From positions 6,089,501-6,153,500 of the forward strand of contig NC_091867.1 in assembly GCF_019399895.1 (NCBI RefSeq): DNA of 64,000 nucleotides, given 5' to 3'. Source of the DNA: Cardiocondyla obscurior (lineage: Eukaryota; Arthropoda; Insecta; Hymenoptera; Formicidae). The position numbers and the translations under genes were made by a program. This document shows positions 11,840 to 24,634 of this stretch, one piece after another. The notes beneath the pieces are model-generated. The model worked only from the letters and a program-made list of their open reading frames with translations, did not search any database and was not told the origin of the DNA. Every line of letters starts with the position of its first letter. Position 1 is the first letter of the stretch.

Positions 11840-14800
11840 GATTTTTTGAGTAATAATTTTAAATATTTTCACTCAATTATATTTTAAACTGAATATGATG
11901 GAAAATAAAATTGTCATTACAGACAAAATATAATTAAAAGCAATAGATGAGAAATAAACAATTATGACGTAATGTAATATTAGAAATCAATTTTACATGC
12001 AGTCTGAACAGAATCTATGTTTAAGTACTCTAGTTTATTCTTCATATGTTTTTAATTACTATAATTTATTATTACGGTTATTAATTTTATTAAAGTCGCA
12101 AAGAATATTCATTTTACAAAAAAAATAAATTACATACGTACAAAAATTGCGATTACCTTGTGACTAAATATATTTTTGTGATTAAATTCAGTCAAAATTT
12201 CTATAAATATTAGTGGAATAATATATCAATCTAATTTTCAAAATTTTCTAAAGATACACGACAGAGGCACCGGACAAAGGTCTTTTCCAAGAATAACGGT
12301 GAAAGATAATGAAAGAAAGAAAGAAATAAAAATTTCCTAAAGTCGCTCATTTACGGCTTTTCAAAAAGTATTTTATCAGGGCTAAGCAACAACCTCGATA
12401 GGATGCCTCTGCTAATGAATGTGATTCAAACATGCATGTCGCAAGTCGTAATCGAACGGATCTGGGAAAAGTACAAGGATAACACGAACGAAAAAGAGAG
12501 TCAATTATCGTAACGTGTCAAATATAAGCGAGCTCGCGGGATTGGGGCGCCGTCTTTTTTGTCGCGTATTGTTTGTTGTTATTTTATTTTAATCGCTGCA
12601 CGCGGCAAACCCGGCGACGTGTCCCGATTTTACCTCAGCGCGCGCGACCAATCTCACAGTGTAAATAATGTTAAATAGGAGCTAGAGAACGGACTAGAAT
12701 TTATTTATTTCACACTATTGCAAAGGGACCAACCGACTTTCCACCGATTTCTGTCTTAGGTAGATCTTAGGTGTCCTGCCCACCAATCGCCACGAGTTAA
12801 TTCCCGCTAATTAGAGCTGTCTCGATCGCGAAAGTATTCGGCCGGGATGAAAGGGAAGGGAATGGAAGTGTCGAAACCTCACGCGGGACAGAGGAGAACA
12901 TTATCGGCGAGATCGAGTGCGGCTTATATAGTTCGCAGATTGTCGATACAGTTCGTTGCGCGGTGAACGTCAACGTTATTAATGTTCTGTCTTCTAATAA
13001 TCCGTCTTCCACATTGTCGCTATTACCTCACCTCCCTCATTCCCGTCCTAACATTCGTTCATCCTTCAGTGCAACTTAGCGACTCGAGTGCCTTGTCAAA
13101 TGGGTCCAAATTGGTCGATTGGGCAGTGATTTCATGTGTTCATAGGCTTAAGAGACATAGGCGTTTAAGGTGACAATACGAGATCGCTTAGGAAATGGAG
13201 GAAACGTTAATGAATTCACGTAGAGAATCTTAAAATTCATTCGAGTTAATTAAACTTTTCTTAAGGCTAGTTAGATCGTTGTAAGTAGTAGCTTTTTTTT
13301 TTCTTTAATTTCATCTTTGTTTGGCGCAGGACGTCATAATTTTTTTTCTAGATAGGCATTATTATTACCTAAGGTGCCTTGAAGAAGGGCCTCAACCTCT
13401 TTTTTGCTCCTTAATTGTACAAAACTTATTCGGAAGATGTTTGTAAAAGTGAGACGTTCAAGTGAGGAGAAGAAATAAGACGTTATACAAAAAAAAAAAA
13501 AAAAAAAAAAATTATAAAGCGTTATGCAATAAAAAAAATACATATGTAAATTATACAGAAGTTTATTTTAATTCAATTTAAATCCATTTTTATATAATTA
13601 AAATTTTTTTTAACAATTTAATTAAAAAATTAATAAATTTAAATTATATAAAAATGTATTTATTTAAAAGAATTTCTCCGCGATTTGTATGTTTCAAAGA
13701 GCGTCCTATATTAATCTAGCGAAAAGGAAGACCGGAAGCACGGCTAATTGGCGTTGCCTTCAACACCTCAGTCTTTGCTCGCCCTCGCAAAATCCGCGAT
13801 CGCTTGGGGTGAAAAAAAATCGATCGACGCGTTTGTTCTTCTCCGTCACTTGCCCTCATTACGACGTTCACTTGCGAGAACGTTGTGACGAGGAGCCGTA
13901 CAGGAAACGGAGCGGAAAGAGAGGTTGGAGGGGTGGTGTGCGCTCTCGCGAAGCCAGGCAAGAAACGGCCAGCACAAAACAGTGAACGTAATGTGATACT
14001 AAATGATAATAAAGCTAAAGTAATTATTGTTTAGCGCGCGACGCCGCGGCGTTTCGCGGTACGGGTGCGCGACTCGCGGTTCTCGGCGTGAGTGAGAGAC
14101 TCTTGCGGTCGTAAAGGTGAATACCGAGAGAGAAAGAGAGATAGAGTGTGTGTGTGTGTATGTGGAGTACCGAGGAAAAAAAAAAAAAAAAGAAAATGCG
14201 AGTCGCCTGTAATAATGTAAGCAATCAACTGTTTATCACCATTCTCCCCTTCACCCTTTCGCCCACCCTTATCACGCACTTCCGACATCAGTTGTCCCCT
14301 CTTCTCGAGCTGTAACGCACTAGGATTACGTACCGCAGACTACTTTACTGTTAATCGATTATATTTAGCGCGCACGCACATCCGGATGTCTCCCTCGAGA
14401 TCGTCTCCGAAGGGAGACGAGCAAAGATCTCGAGTTTCGCTCTCGGTCAACCGACCAGACCGAATTTCCGAAAAACAACGATATCTTTTTGATAACATTA
14501 TTCGATATTGGGATCTGCGAGATTTTTCGGTCGTTAAATTCAATTACCGTGTAAACGCGTCGTTCAAAGGAATGGGTTTAACGGATGTAAAGGCAATAAT
14601 TGGTGTAACTTTGTGGGAAACGTCGATTTTCCACCGATTATCGTTTTCCGTCACCGTTGTGCAAAGCTAGCGTCTGTTTCTTCGTTATTCGGACATCCGG
14701 GTAAAACATTTTATAGATTATAAGCATCTTCCAAGCGGGCCGCAAGCCCCGCGTGCTTTCTTAGTGTTCATAGGTTTATGAAAAATAAATTAAATTTAAA

Positions 14801-16300
14801 AGAAAACTGATGCACGACAAAGGTAAAGGGAAGCGAGAGTGATCGAGCTACTGTACATTACCAATTTCCTTCTCCCATTCCTTTAGAATCTATTGTAATT
14901 TATGAAAAGTTACGCTGTTCAGGCGCGAGATGTGTAAAAATCTGTAGAAAAATTTGCTTTAATTTAAACGATAACCTAACGATTTTAATAAATTAGTTGA
15001 AGAAACAATCTCGAATTTCTATTTCACAAATCGCTTCTTCGAAAATTCTTACTAATTTTATTTAACTTGAAAAATAAATCATATATATTAATTGTTTTAA
15101 TTTCCTAAATTTGATGTTGCATTTCTATGCAATAAAATTTTTTTTTTAGTTGATAAGGTTTTCTTATTTTTCGCGATAAATTTTTTTACGAAATAACTAA
15201 ACAAAACGCAAAAACGCAAGATCGAAGGCAAAGTTAATTATTGTTTCACGAAGTGCGCGTAGCGACTCGATCCACAGAATCTTCAAAGAATTCCCCAGAA
15301 GATCCGCAAGAGACGTTGTCACCTAACGGTCCGGAGACTTCTCTCGGTTTTGTACAAAAAGAAAAGACAGCGAAAACCCGTTACTAATGGGCTACGTTCC
15401 AGCGAGACGTCGTGTGCTGTACGTTCAATAGCGACAGCGTCGATTACATAATTACGACTACTTCTTATTTTGTCCGCTCGAGAGGAATCGGCAGAGCCGA
15501 TCGGCGGTACCCCAGAATTCAACGTAAACAAGCGTTGGACCAGATTGAAACCGGCTCCACAAACGATTGCAGGAAGCGGACATTCGCCTTTCATAATCGC
15601 AGGCTCGTGTCTCGATTGTAATTTACAAGCGTAATGTAAGCAATTAGTTATGCGAGATAATATACATAATAAAGAGGCATTAATCAAATATTTTTTGAGA
15701 TACTACAGAAATAGGAAAAGATTTATACTTGTTTAGAGACAACAACTTTTATGCATATAAATCTTGTTGCCGACCAGTTCTGTCACGAGTGTGATATACT
15801 TAATTAAATCAACTTTTAAGTGTAATATATTACAAAAAATAAATTAATACATTAATTTAAATTACAAAAAAAAAAAAATTAAAAAAAAGCTGTTACAATG
15901 GCAGTGAAATATTCGCGGAGATTTCAAAAGAGATTAGCAGCCGCCGGCTCTTTCCCAGAAGATTTTAATCAACGCGTCCTTGTGGATCTCGAATTAAAAA
16001 TTCAGAGAATCAGAATTCTTTTAATCCCGTAATTTTTTACATTTATTCCAAGAGGAGTCATCGACATTCCATCGAGTTGGTAGACCTCGCTCTAGCGTCG
16101 TTCGTTCCCGTAAGGGCTTACGTCTTCGATCGAGAAGTACCGTTCGTTCTGAAGATGCATAATGGATCTTGCATTTCTGGTTCTTGGCCGCGACGCCGGC
16201 GGGTTTGCCGAGAGATTCGTAGGCGCATCATTGACCAATGACCACCGTTTGCTCACAAAGAGGGGGTAAGACCTCTCGGTCAATGCTCCTACTTAAATGT
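11840..16300. other. Intergenic region between ken and the lipocalins
   Basis: I saw no convincing coding exon here. The AT-rich first part could still include distal ken 3' UTR. CpG-rich segments occur at about 12540-13150, 13700-14300 and 15240-15620. Poly-A runs sit at about 13489-13511 and 14176-14191, and a short (GT)n run at about 14145-14162. A TATATA at 12925-12930 with an ACAGTT about 25 bases downstream resembles a core promoter and is followed by a 63-codon ORF at 12982-13173, but the ORF has no recognisable feature. Confidence 0.55.
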
Positions 16301-16301
16301 A

Positions 16302-16307
16302 TATAAA
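16302..16307 (+). promoter_or_regulatory. TATA box of lipocalin 1
   Basis: TATAAA lies 48 bases upstream of the lipocalin start codon at 16350. This predicts initiation near 16330 and a 5' leader of roughly 20 bases, which is usual for strongly and tissue-specifically expressed secreted insect proteins. Confidence 0.65.
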
Positions 16308-16349
16308 GGTCTGGGCTTTGAAGGTTTCCGAGGTAGATCGTCGTCAAAC

Positions 16350-17813
16350 ATGTTCGGGAAGATCATCCTAACACTCTCGGCTCTGGCCTGGGCCAGTGCC
16401 CAGATTCCTAACCTGGGTTTCTGTCCGGAGTACATACCCATGCCGAATTTTAACATGCAAAGGGTGAGTAACCTAACTGCTTTGAATCGTCTCATATACT
16501 TATTGTTACTGCATTTTTTTATTTTTTTTTTTTATTTTAGACGTATTATAGTTTTAATATCAGACATGTTTGTAGAATATTAGAATTATGATGGTGTTTT
16601 TAATTATCAAACAAACGTATGAGAAATAAAATTTACTTCAATGCTCTTGCGAAAGATTAATAATTACTTCGACTTTTTGACAATATTAGTTTACTTTGCG
16701 AATGACGAATGTTTGATTTTTCCTACAGTTTTTGGGCGTTTGGTACGAATCCGAAAGATATTTCCAACTTAGTGAAGTGGTATCTCGATGCGTTATGACA
16801 AATTATACTAAAGGAAGCGACGGCAGATACCGCGTAAGCAACGAAGTTACGAATCGTTTGTGAGTATACCTAAAATTTTATTCAATTTATCTGACAAATA
16901 AAAAAAAAATAACGGGATTTTACTGATATCTTTAATATTTAGCACCGGCATAAAGAGGATACTAGAAGGCGAGATTAAGCCTCCGGCTTCCAAGGCCGAG
17001 GAAGGCAAACTTCACGTCAAATACACGACAGTTCCATTGACTCCCGAGACCAAGTATTCGGTACTCGAAACGGATTACGACTCGTATGCTGTGTTGTGGA
17101 GTTGCCAAGGTATCGGTCCGGTCCACGCGCAAAACGCATGGGTCATGACGAGAGAACGAATACCGTCAGGAAAAATACTTCAAAAGGTACGTAACTCGTA
17201 AAATAAAAATTATTTAGAAATAATTTAATTTAATTCAATTTAATTGAAATTATGTAATTAAAAATTAATACAACCTTAACAACATCCCGACCCTCTTACT
17301 CCAGAATTATCTCTACGAAATTTTTAATTCTCTTTCCAATTGCAGGCCTACGGTGTTCTCGATAAATACAAAATCTCGAAGACGTTCTTCGTAAAAACCG
17401 ACCAGGCAGATTGCGCTTACTTCGACCCGGAAGAGGGCACCGAGAACGAGAAGAAGCCAGATACGGAGAAGCGAAAACGGAAACCACAGCCGGTCGAAAA
17501 GGACGAGAACGTAAAATCGGCCGACGCTTTAAATAATGCTGATTCCGAGATAAAGGAAGAAGTAAAGGTATCGAAAGTTGAAACCGCCGAGAAGGCTGTC
17601 GACGACTGGAAGAAAGAAGTGGAGACATCCCCGAAATTCGAGCCAGCTTCCATCGAAACTATTCCTGAACGGATTCTGAAGATCGCGGAGGTGATAAAGG
17701 AGGAAAGTAGCGACGCCAAAGACAAAATGATCATCGTCGAGGTCAAGGAGGAAAACGTCGCGGAGAACTTGAAGGAGGAGACGAGCGAGCTCTCGAAAGA
17801 GTCAAAAGCGTAA
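16350..17813 (+). CDS. Secreted ApoD-like lipocalin with charged C-terminal tail
   Basis: Secreted carrier of small hydrophobic ligands in the apolipoprotein D/Lazarillo family. Four exons join in frame: 16350-16463, 16729-16859, 16943-17186, 17346-17813, giving 318 residues. Residues 1-17 are a signal peptide. The lipocalin G-x-W motif is LGVWYESERYF (residues 40-50), and a second conserved block is TDYDSYAVLWSC (125-136). Cys25, Cys59, Cys136 and Cys186 give the two disulfides expected of the family. The lipocalin fold ends near residue 188. About 130 further residues form a Lys/Glu-rich, Cys-free tail with no hydrophobic anchor, which is unusual because ApoD proteins are normally about 190 residues. 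The tail is encoded by the same last exon as the final lipocalin helix and has no stop between, so it is not a misjoined exon. A paralogue follows 2.7 kb downstream. Confidence 0.93.
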
Positions 17814-18033
17814 AAGTTTCGCTCAAAAAAAGTCTGTTAGTTGGCGCTAGCAGGGAAGCATTCCGGGGAAAGATTTTCGGTGTCTTAGACTCGCAACGGT
17901 TTTTCGAAAGAACCTGTCTCGCTTAAGCACCGTGAAATCATTAATCACCGATCCATCGACACGTCATTATCGTTTCAGAACATAGGGTTGGTACGGCGCT
18001 TTGTTTTGTAGACTTACACACAATTAAAAAAAA

Positions 18034-18039
18034 AATAAA
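18034..18039 (+). terminator. Likely poly(A) signal of lipocalin 1
   Basis: AATAAA, followed by two further overlapping copies (AATAAAATAAAATAAAA), lies about 220 bases after the stop codon. Confidence 0.55.
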
Positions 18040-19898
18040 ATAAAATAAAATTGTTAATAAAAATGTCTTAGTAAAATATTTGTCTGATTATTACTTCCGT
18101 TTTCGTGTGCGACTACTAATTTAATTAATAGTAGTAATGACTATCATGCCAAGGAAATTATTAAATCCTTTATAGTGTTAATAATTAATTGTGAATTAAT
18201 AAGCACAATTACACGTGCGATTAACGAGATAATGTGAAGCACAATATTTGATTTGATCGATAAGACGTAAAAATATTTGTGTTTCTGTAACGTCGCAACG
18301 ATTTATGCGAATCAATCGTACAGCGTGAGAGAAAACGTTCTGAAACTGCTCGTGGAAAGTCTTTTTAGCTTTCATATCACGGTGTCGCGTTAGTAAAAGC
18401 TAAACATGTCATAGAATTTTCATTGTGAGAATAAGTATAAGCAGGTCGCCTAACGGATATACTTTTTATATCATCATTAATATTTTAGTCCTTGATGAAA
18501 TAATGCCGTTAATGAGAAATAATAAATTTAATAATAATAAAACATAATATGCAAAGACTAAAGTGTCGCTAAATGTTAATGGTAATATAAATTCTATACT
18601 TGCGAATAAAAAGCTGAAATATATTTTTTCTACATTTGAAAACAGGAAAGAATAATTTGAAAAATATAACAAAAGGAAATGTAACTCTTAACGCATTTCT
18701 TTTTCAATAAATTATTTCAAAAGTTCTGCATACACTTCTTATCTAACAACTTAGCATAATTACGTAATATGATTGCCCGTAGCGTGATAAATAATCCGTG
18801 AATCTTTATTTCATACATAATTCATACATACACGCAGCGTAAAACAAAAAAAAATATATTTTACTTTAAATTAAAGAGTGAAGATTCACGGATATATTAT
18901 ATTATATATATATAATTATGAAGTTAGTATATCTCAAAACATCTTCACTGGTACGGAAATATTCCTCACCAGGATTCCCGCTAATCGTTAAACGCGCGCG
19001 GACGAGCGATTATCAAAAGTGGTCCATCGCGTTCAATCGCGAGATCATCCCACGTGTCTTCGAAACTGTCGATCATCTATTGGTCAATGGCGAATTCGAG
19101 CCGGGTTTCTTGAACCCCGTGCGTACCGTTACTGACCCACTAACTGCCGGTACGCTGCCAAACCTATCCAGTCAACCTTCGCGGGTTCGTCCCCGCAAGG
19201 CGAGCGCGAAGCAGATCGCGGAGCAGGAAGTCCAGTCACCTACGGGCGATCCATCGTACGAGAGGCACCGACTCTAATCCCGCGAGATCGACACCCAGCG
19301 GTCATTCAACGGTCAAGGCCATCAGGTGAGTGCCGCATTCAAATCGAGCAAGATTATCCTGGTCGTTTGTTCCTTACCTCTTAATCAAATTTCCTAACAA
19401 TAAATTACCCGCTGAACTACTTGCGCAAAATAACCTCTCGTCCGGCAAATTAAAGAGATCGAATTAGAAATCGGGTCAGTCTGAAATAATCCGCGTCCGT
19501 CGGACTTTTCACATAACACCTCGACCTGTGCTTAATACCCTCGTGTCACAAGAAACGTTTGTGTCAATATGAATTGGAAATGGCGGTGAAAAGAATTTTC
19601 ACAGAGCAGTTTGACCCGTGCCTAGCACCGCGGTAAGCAGCGACCGCATCGATATGAATTTTAAATAACCGGCGCGATAAGAGGATAAAGGATGACACTC
19701 TAGGCGTGCCGTTGCTACATTGTTAACACTTGTAAATAATTACGCGCCAAGTGAAATCAACACGATGTTGCGTAACGCGAATTGCAAAAACTAGTCCGGT
19801 GAGTAAAATGCATTTATAATCGTTATGAAGTATGTCATGCAGAACAGTGCCGCGTCGTGATATCATCAATTTAGAAACCGAAGTATGCGATAAGGAGA
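18040..19898. other. Intergenic region between the two lipocalins
   Basis: Mostly AT-rich sequence. A 119-codon open frame at 18918-19277 has no signal peptide and no family I recognise. It is followed by a good donor (ATCAG then GTGAGT at 19326), so this stretch could be a non-coding upstream exon of lipocalin 2 rather than a separate gene. Nothing else was identified. Confidence 0.45.
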
Positions 19899-19931
19899 TA
19901 TAAAAGCGCGCGGGCCCGAGTCGCTTCATTT
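19899..19931 (+). promoter_or_regulatory. Core promoter (TATA + Inr) of lipocalin 2
   Basis: TATAAAA at 19899-19905 is followed by TCATTT at 19926-19931, which fits the arthropod initiator. The start-site A (19928) lies 29 bases from the TATA start. The coding exon of lipocalin 2 begins after an acceptor at 20484-20485, so the 5' UTR exon starting here must be spliced. The best donor I see is GTAACG near 20044, but it is not certain. Confidence 0.55.
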
Positions 19932-20494
19932 TCTTGCGCGCTTCAAAGTCGGCGGTGTGCACTTTAAAAGCACGAAGAGAGCACGAAGAAATATCTAGCG
20001 ACCTAGTCGATGCGAATTACATTGCGAAAGAAGTTCTTTAAACGGTAACGTCATTGCGATAACATGAAGTGTGTTATCATAACGGTGGTTATCTAGCGAA
20101 AAAATGTTTTGTACTTGACTTTTCGTACGCCTCTTCGATACTTCAGTCCGTGAAATAGTCTGCGTGAAATAAGATTATCTTTGTCGGAGGTATTTTATTT
20201 TAAATTAATATATTATTTTACGTCAAATTAAATACAGAAGATTGATAGCGTTTTGGCGTAACGTTTCCGCGTGTAATAAATATAAAATTTTGGAATGTGA
20301 TTTATTCAAATCCGCTGTGTATAAAAAATTGGCGCTTTCATTTCTTTTTATATCACGAAAATCCGATAAAGATATTATCGTATATCAAACTCCATATGTA
20401 AAATTGGAAAATTCTATACGTTTTGCATATATATAAAATAAATATTCTACCAGTTATTTACTTTTTCTACTTTTTTTTTTTTTAGACAAGAATA

Positions 20495-21440
20495 ATGTTT
20501 CGAGTATTTGTTGTAATCCTTATCGTCGCAAATGTAGCAATGGCGCAAGTGCCATTTATAGGCTCGTGTCCACCAAAAGTGCAGGCCATGTCAAACTTCG
20601 AACTTGACAGAGTGAGTATTGTAATAATTATTTATGTAAATAATTAAAACAATTTCTATTTTGTTCCGTTTTTTAAAAATAATTATATTTTATTTGTCTT
20701 CTTTTTTAGTATTTGGGCAAGTGGTATGAAGTCGAGAGATACTTTGCGTGGTTCGAGTTCGGTGGAAAATGCGTGACGGCCAATTACAGTCTAAACGAGG
20801 ATAGCTCGGTGAAGATCGTCAATAAGCAAATTTCTTCATTGTGAGTACAATAACGCGACCTTGCCTGATTCGCACAGCAATTTTAAATCATTAAAACATA
20901 CCATTAAAATTATAAGAACGAGATAACGCGAGAAAAAGACAGTAATGCAGAATAAATTGACGTCATCGTGCCTTGCTGGTAATTACCCGTTCGAAATTAA
21001 AAATCTTTGTTCTCTCACGTAGAACCGGAGTCGCGACAGGTATCGAAGGCGTCGCAAGGCTAAATGGTCAATCCGATGAGCCTAAATTGTCCGTCACGTT
21101 TCCATCCTTGCCGCTGCCGTTCGACGCGCCGTACTGGGTTTTGGACACTGATTACAAATCGTATGCCGTGGTGTGGAGCTGTACAAACCTCGGAGTTCTC
21201 AAGTAAGTCGCGAGAAGACGCTAGACTAAGTCGGTAAAATCAATGAAAAAAATAACTTTGTCAGATGGCTTATGTGAAATGCATTTCGTTTGTAGTGTGC
21301 GAAACGTTTGGATTCTAACAAGAGAGCCTAATCCGCCGGTCCCGGTCGTGGAGAAAGCGTACCAGGTCCTCGACAAGTACCACATCAGCAGAGCGTACTT
21401 CACTCGTACGGACCAGAAAAACTGTCCGGCCACATATTAA
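20495..21440 (+). CDS. Secreted ApoD-like lipocalin, tandem paralogue
   Basis: Secreted lipocalin of the apolipoprotein D/Lazarillo family and tandem paralogue of the gene at 16350. Four exons join in frame: 20495-20611, 20710-20840, 21023-21202, 21296-21440, giving 190 residues, the usual length. Signal peptide is residues 1-17; the G-x-W motif is LGKWYEVERYF (41-51); TDYKSYAVVWSC (125-136) and KAYQVLDKYHIS near the C terminus match the neighbour. Cys25, Cys60, Cys136 and Cys186 form the expected disulfide set. The first two introns fall at the same positions and phases as in the neighbour, and exon 2 is 131 nt in both. The last intron differs: it interrupts the codon after Leu-Gly-Val-Leu (phase 2), whereas the neighbour's lies about 25 residues later in phase 0. 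This copy lacks the charged tail. The ATG lies nine bases after a poly-T/TTTAG acceptor. Confidence 0.92.
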
Positions 21441-22137
21441 AAGTTATTAAAAACGATTTCCGTAGAAATACGTTCCCGGGGAAGATGTATCTTTTATTTT
21501 ACAACGCGGCATTGTGCACGATTCTCTCGATTGCGAATTACAATATATATTGCCAGTGGCAGATGACGGCTTTGCGATTACGCAAGTGTAATGATTGTGT
21601 AACGAGTATCGCGAATGTTCTTGACTTAATAAGATTGTTGTGAATATTTATTTTGCACTTGGAAACGGTGCGCAATTACGATATTTAAAAAAAAATTGTA
21701 CTTTTCTTTGTCTGCTTCTACTTATCTTAGACTGTGATTATTAAAAAAGTGAATGTATTATTTTGTGAAACTTAATTTTATCTTTAATCTAACCTACTTC
21801 GAACAATTCATCGTTTACATTAAGGAGTAAAAGTAGAAAATACTATCGTAAATTGAAGATTGTTATGTAATTTAATTAACTGTATTCAAGCTCTGCTTCG
21901 CGAAGCTAAGAGTAAAGGCAAATTTGATCGGTATTTTCAATTAAATACGATATTGCGTAGGAATAGTAGATAGCCTCACGATCAAAGTACTAAAATGCAA
22001 AGGTGTATGTCGAGGTATTTGTACTTGTACCTTATCGCTACGTTAATATTATATACAAATATATATATATTTTTGTACAATCTCGAGAACTTAACGAGAT
22101 ATTTTTATTTTTTATTTGTAATATAAATTAATAATCA

Positions 22138-22143
22138 AATAAA
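22138..22143 (+). terminator. Candidate poly(A) signal of lipocalin 2
   Basis: AATAAA in AT-rich sequence about 700 bases after the stop codon. It is the clearest canonical signal I found downstream of this gene. Confidence 0.35.
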
Positions 22144-24577
22144 GAATTATTTTTATCAAAAGCCTACAATGTTAAAAAAGAATCTTAATCATCGACGTTT
22201 GATCATGTAGTACTCTTCAATTATCACCGAGCCCGTCGGGCCTATTTTTTTACTTCACCCTTGGCCGTGAAGGGTTCTAGCCAGGCTCCAACGAGCACCA
22301 TTTCTCAACCGAGTGCCGGCTCTTGTTGTAAGATCGCGCGGAGCATGGACGAAGAGATCGAAAAGCTCTTCAGCCGCATATCGGCCGGTAAGGAAAGGTC
22401 TCGCGAACCAGTTATGAAAATCCAGTTACGCAAAAACGACGCGAGAATTATTTAGCCGGCCATTATACACGTAACGACAATTTACGCGCGCGTGGTTATC
22501 TGCTTCGCGATAATGCATGCATATTACATGCACGGGGGACCGACGTTTATTCACCGCTGAGAAGAAACTCTAATAAATAACCGTGTAAAGAATTCTATTA
22601 ATCGATCGCGACGGACACTGAGAAAGTTGCGATCCAGATCGAGACATCCGGCGACGTCTCTCACGTCGAATACGTAGGAAAACGACAGCGGCGGAAATAA
22701 ATCGCGTGGTCGACCAACGCAAACACCGAGCAGCAACAATACCCTTAAATTAAACAAATAGTGGCGGCGGGGTGCGGTCGCGTGCAAGATGAACCTTCGG
22801 GCATTGTCACGTGCCGTCCGGAATGCCATTCAATTGCGAGGATGTGCCATCAGGGTTGCATTGTGCATCGAGAGAAATAAGAGGAGTCGCGCGATCCCAC
22901 GAGTCATCCCGCAAAAAGTGTATGAATTCTTTTTTTTCATGCTCGACGAGTACGGGGGTCATAAATTCAACCGCAAATGTGACACTGGCAGAAACATAAT
23001 GCAATGTGTGCGCATACATAAATGAACCATTTTCTGATTAAAAAAAATGTATATGTTATATATTTGATGTATTTCTTATTCTCCCTGCAATTAACATGAC
23101 ATAATTCACAAAAGAGTTTCCTAAAAAGTACATTTAAATATATTAAACGATTAAAGTTGTATAATCTTTTACAAAGCTAATTTTAACATTAATAGCTGAT
23201 CGTAAATTTAATTCAACCGTTTAATCCAATTGAGAAGAGAGACAATTTTTTCTTAATTTTTTAAAAATTGATCTATGTTAAATAAAATGAGAAATAAATT
23301 TTAAAAATTCTTGGTTCTTTTTATGTATTTAAACGCGATTAAATTTTCGAATCTCTTCTTTGACATTCTGCCGTACGAATCTCACTTTTTTACTTTTTCG
23401 ACTCGTCTCATTCTCTTTTTGCTCGGGTAAAAATTGGCGTATTTGACAAAGAGGCGAAGACCCGTTTCCGTATAATCGTCGCCATCGCTTGCAATAAATT
23501 AAAACGTGGTAGAATCTAAATCAAGATCTAGAGGCTAGGCATCCGCTAAGATGCTGGGAGATCCCCTTCGGAGTTTATCTCGTCGCTCTTCCTCTCCCGA
23601 GAACTGCTTTTACGCACGAAATGAAGCAAGGGGAACGAAAGGGAAACGATGAGACAGAGGGCGGAAAGGGGGATGCACGATCGGGCTCACGGCGGCCAAA
23701 TCTCGACGTGGGCCCTACGGTTTTCGAGGGGCACGGGCAGCAGTCCCTAATAACAGGGTATACCGAGGCTAAACAAACATACACGCCCCATGGCATCTCG
23801 CGCTGAAAGAGTGCACGAAGAAAGAAATAGGAAAAAAAAATGCTCCCTCGACACACCGTGCAACAATTTAAGGCCAAAATGTATTTACTTATTTCGCATA
23901 ATTTAAAGGAAAACGGATATTCTATCGCGCACCTGTCGCGACCACCTCTGATTCCTTCCCGGATTTGAAAAGGAGACGAGAACTTTCAAAAACTCGAGAA
24001 AACGTGAGATAAAATATTTTATCGCAACGTGACTGCGCTCGCAATTAAAACGAATAAATTCTTCCGGATTATTCAGAGCGACTGTAAAATATTGAATTCT
24101 ATTTAAAAAGGTAGTACGCATCTTTTTAAAGACATTTTGTATTCAATCGTGACTAATGTAGCGATCGCAAAAAGAGCGCTTCGTTGCTCCGTTCCTTTTT
24201 TAAAAGCAAGAGAAACGAGTTGTTTACGTTTCACCCTGGGGTGGTCTGCGTCGACGGGCCCTACGTATAGTTGAATTTAATAATGAACGCTCAGGAGGCA
24301 CCCGGCCGCCTATAATTCCGCCTAAATAACGCGACCTATATAATTAGTTCAAATTAGCGCTCGTATTTCTTATTAGCACCATGTCGAGCTGCTCGCGTTG
24401 CTTTAAAAGCAACACCGCGTGAAAGCTTCATCTCGAAGATGGAGAACGCCGCCCGAAATATAATTGCAACAAGCATCGTCGCGAACGACCCGTTTCGCGT
24501 CGAGAGATCTCTTTGTGCCACACTGTGTCGCGGGTGGATTATTCATCGCTTTCTTAATTTAGATATAAATATGGAAC

Positions 24578-24634
<57 letters not shown>

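Noticed and set aside
17417..17746. 109-codon minus-strand ORF with Ser/Phe-rich, hydrophobic start
   Set aside because: Antisense of the Lys/Glu-rich tail of lipocalin 1 (Glu and Lys codons read as Phe, Leu and Ser on the other strand).
22261..22455. Open stretch with a plausible helical, charged C-terminal half
   Set aside because: Starts at TTG rather than ATG, no clear acceptor before it and no known family; not enough to call an exon.
24439..24633. 64-codon ORF ending in a Tyr-Ile repeat
   Set aside because: The repeat is the translation of the TA microsatellite; the rest has no coding features.
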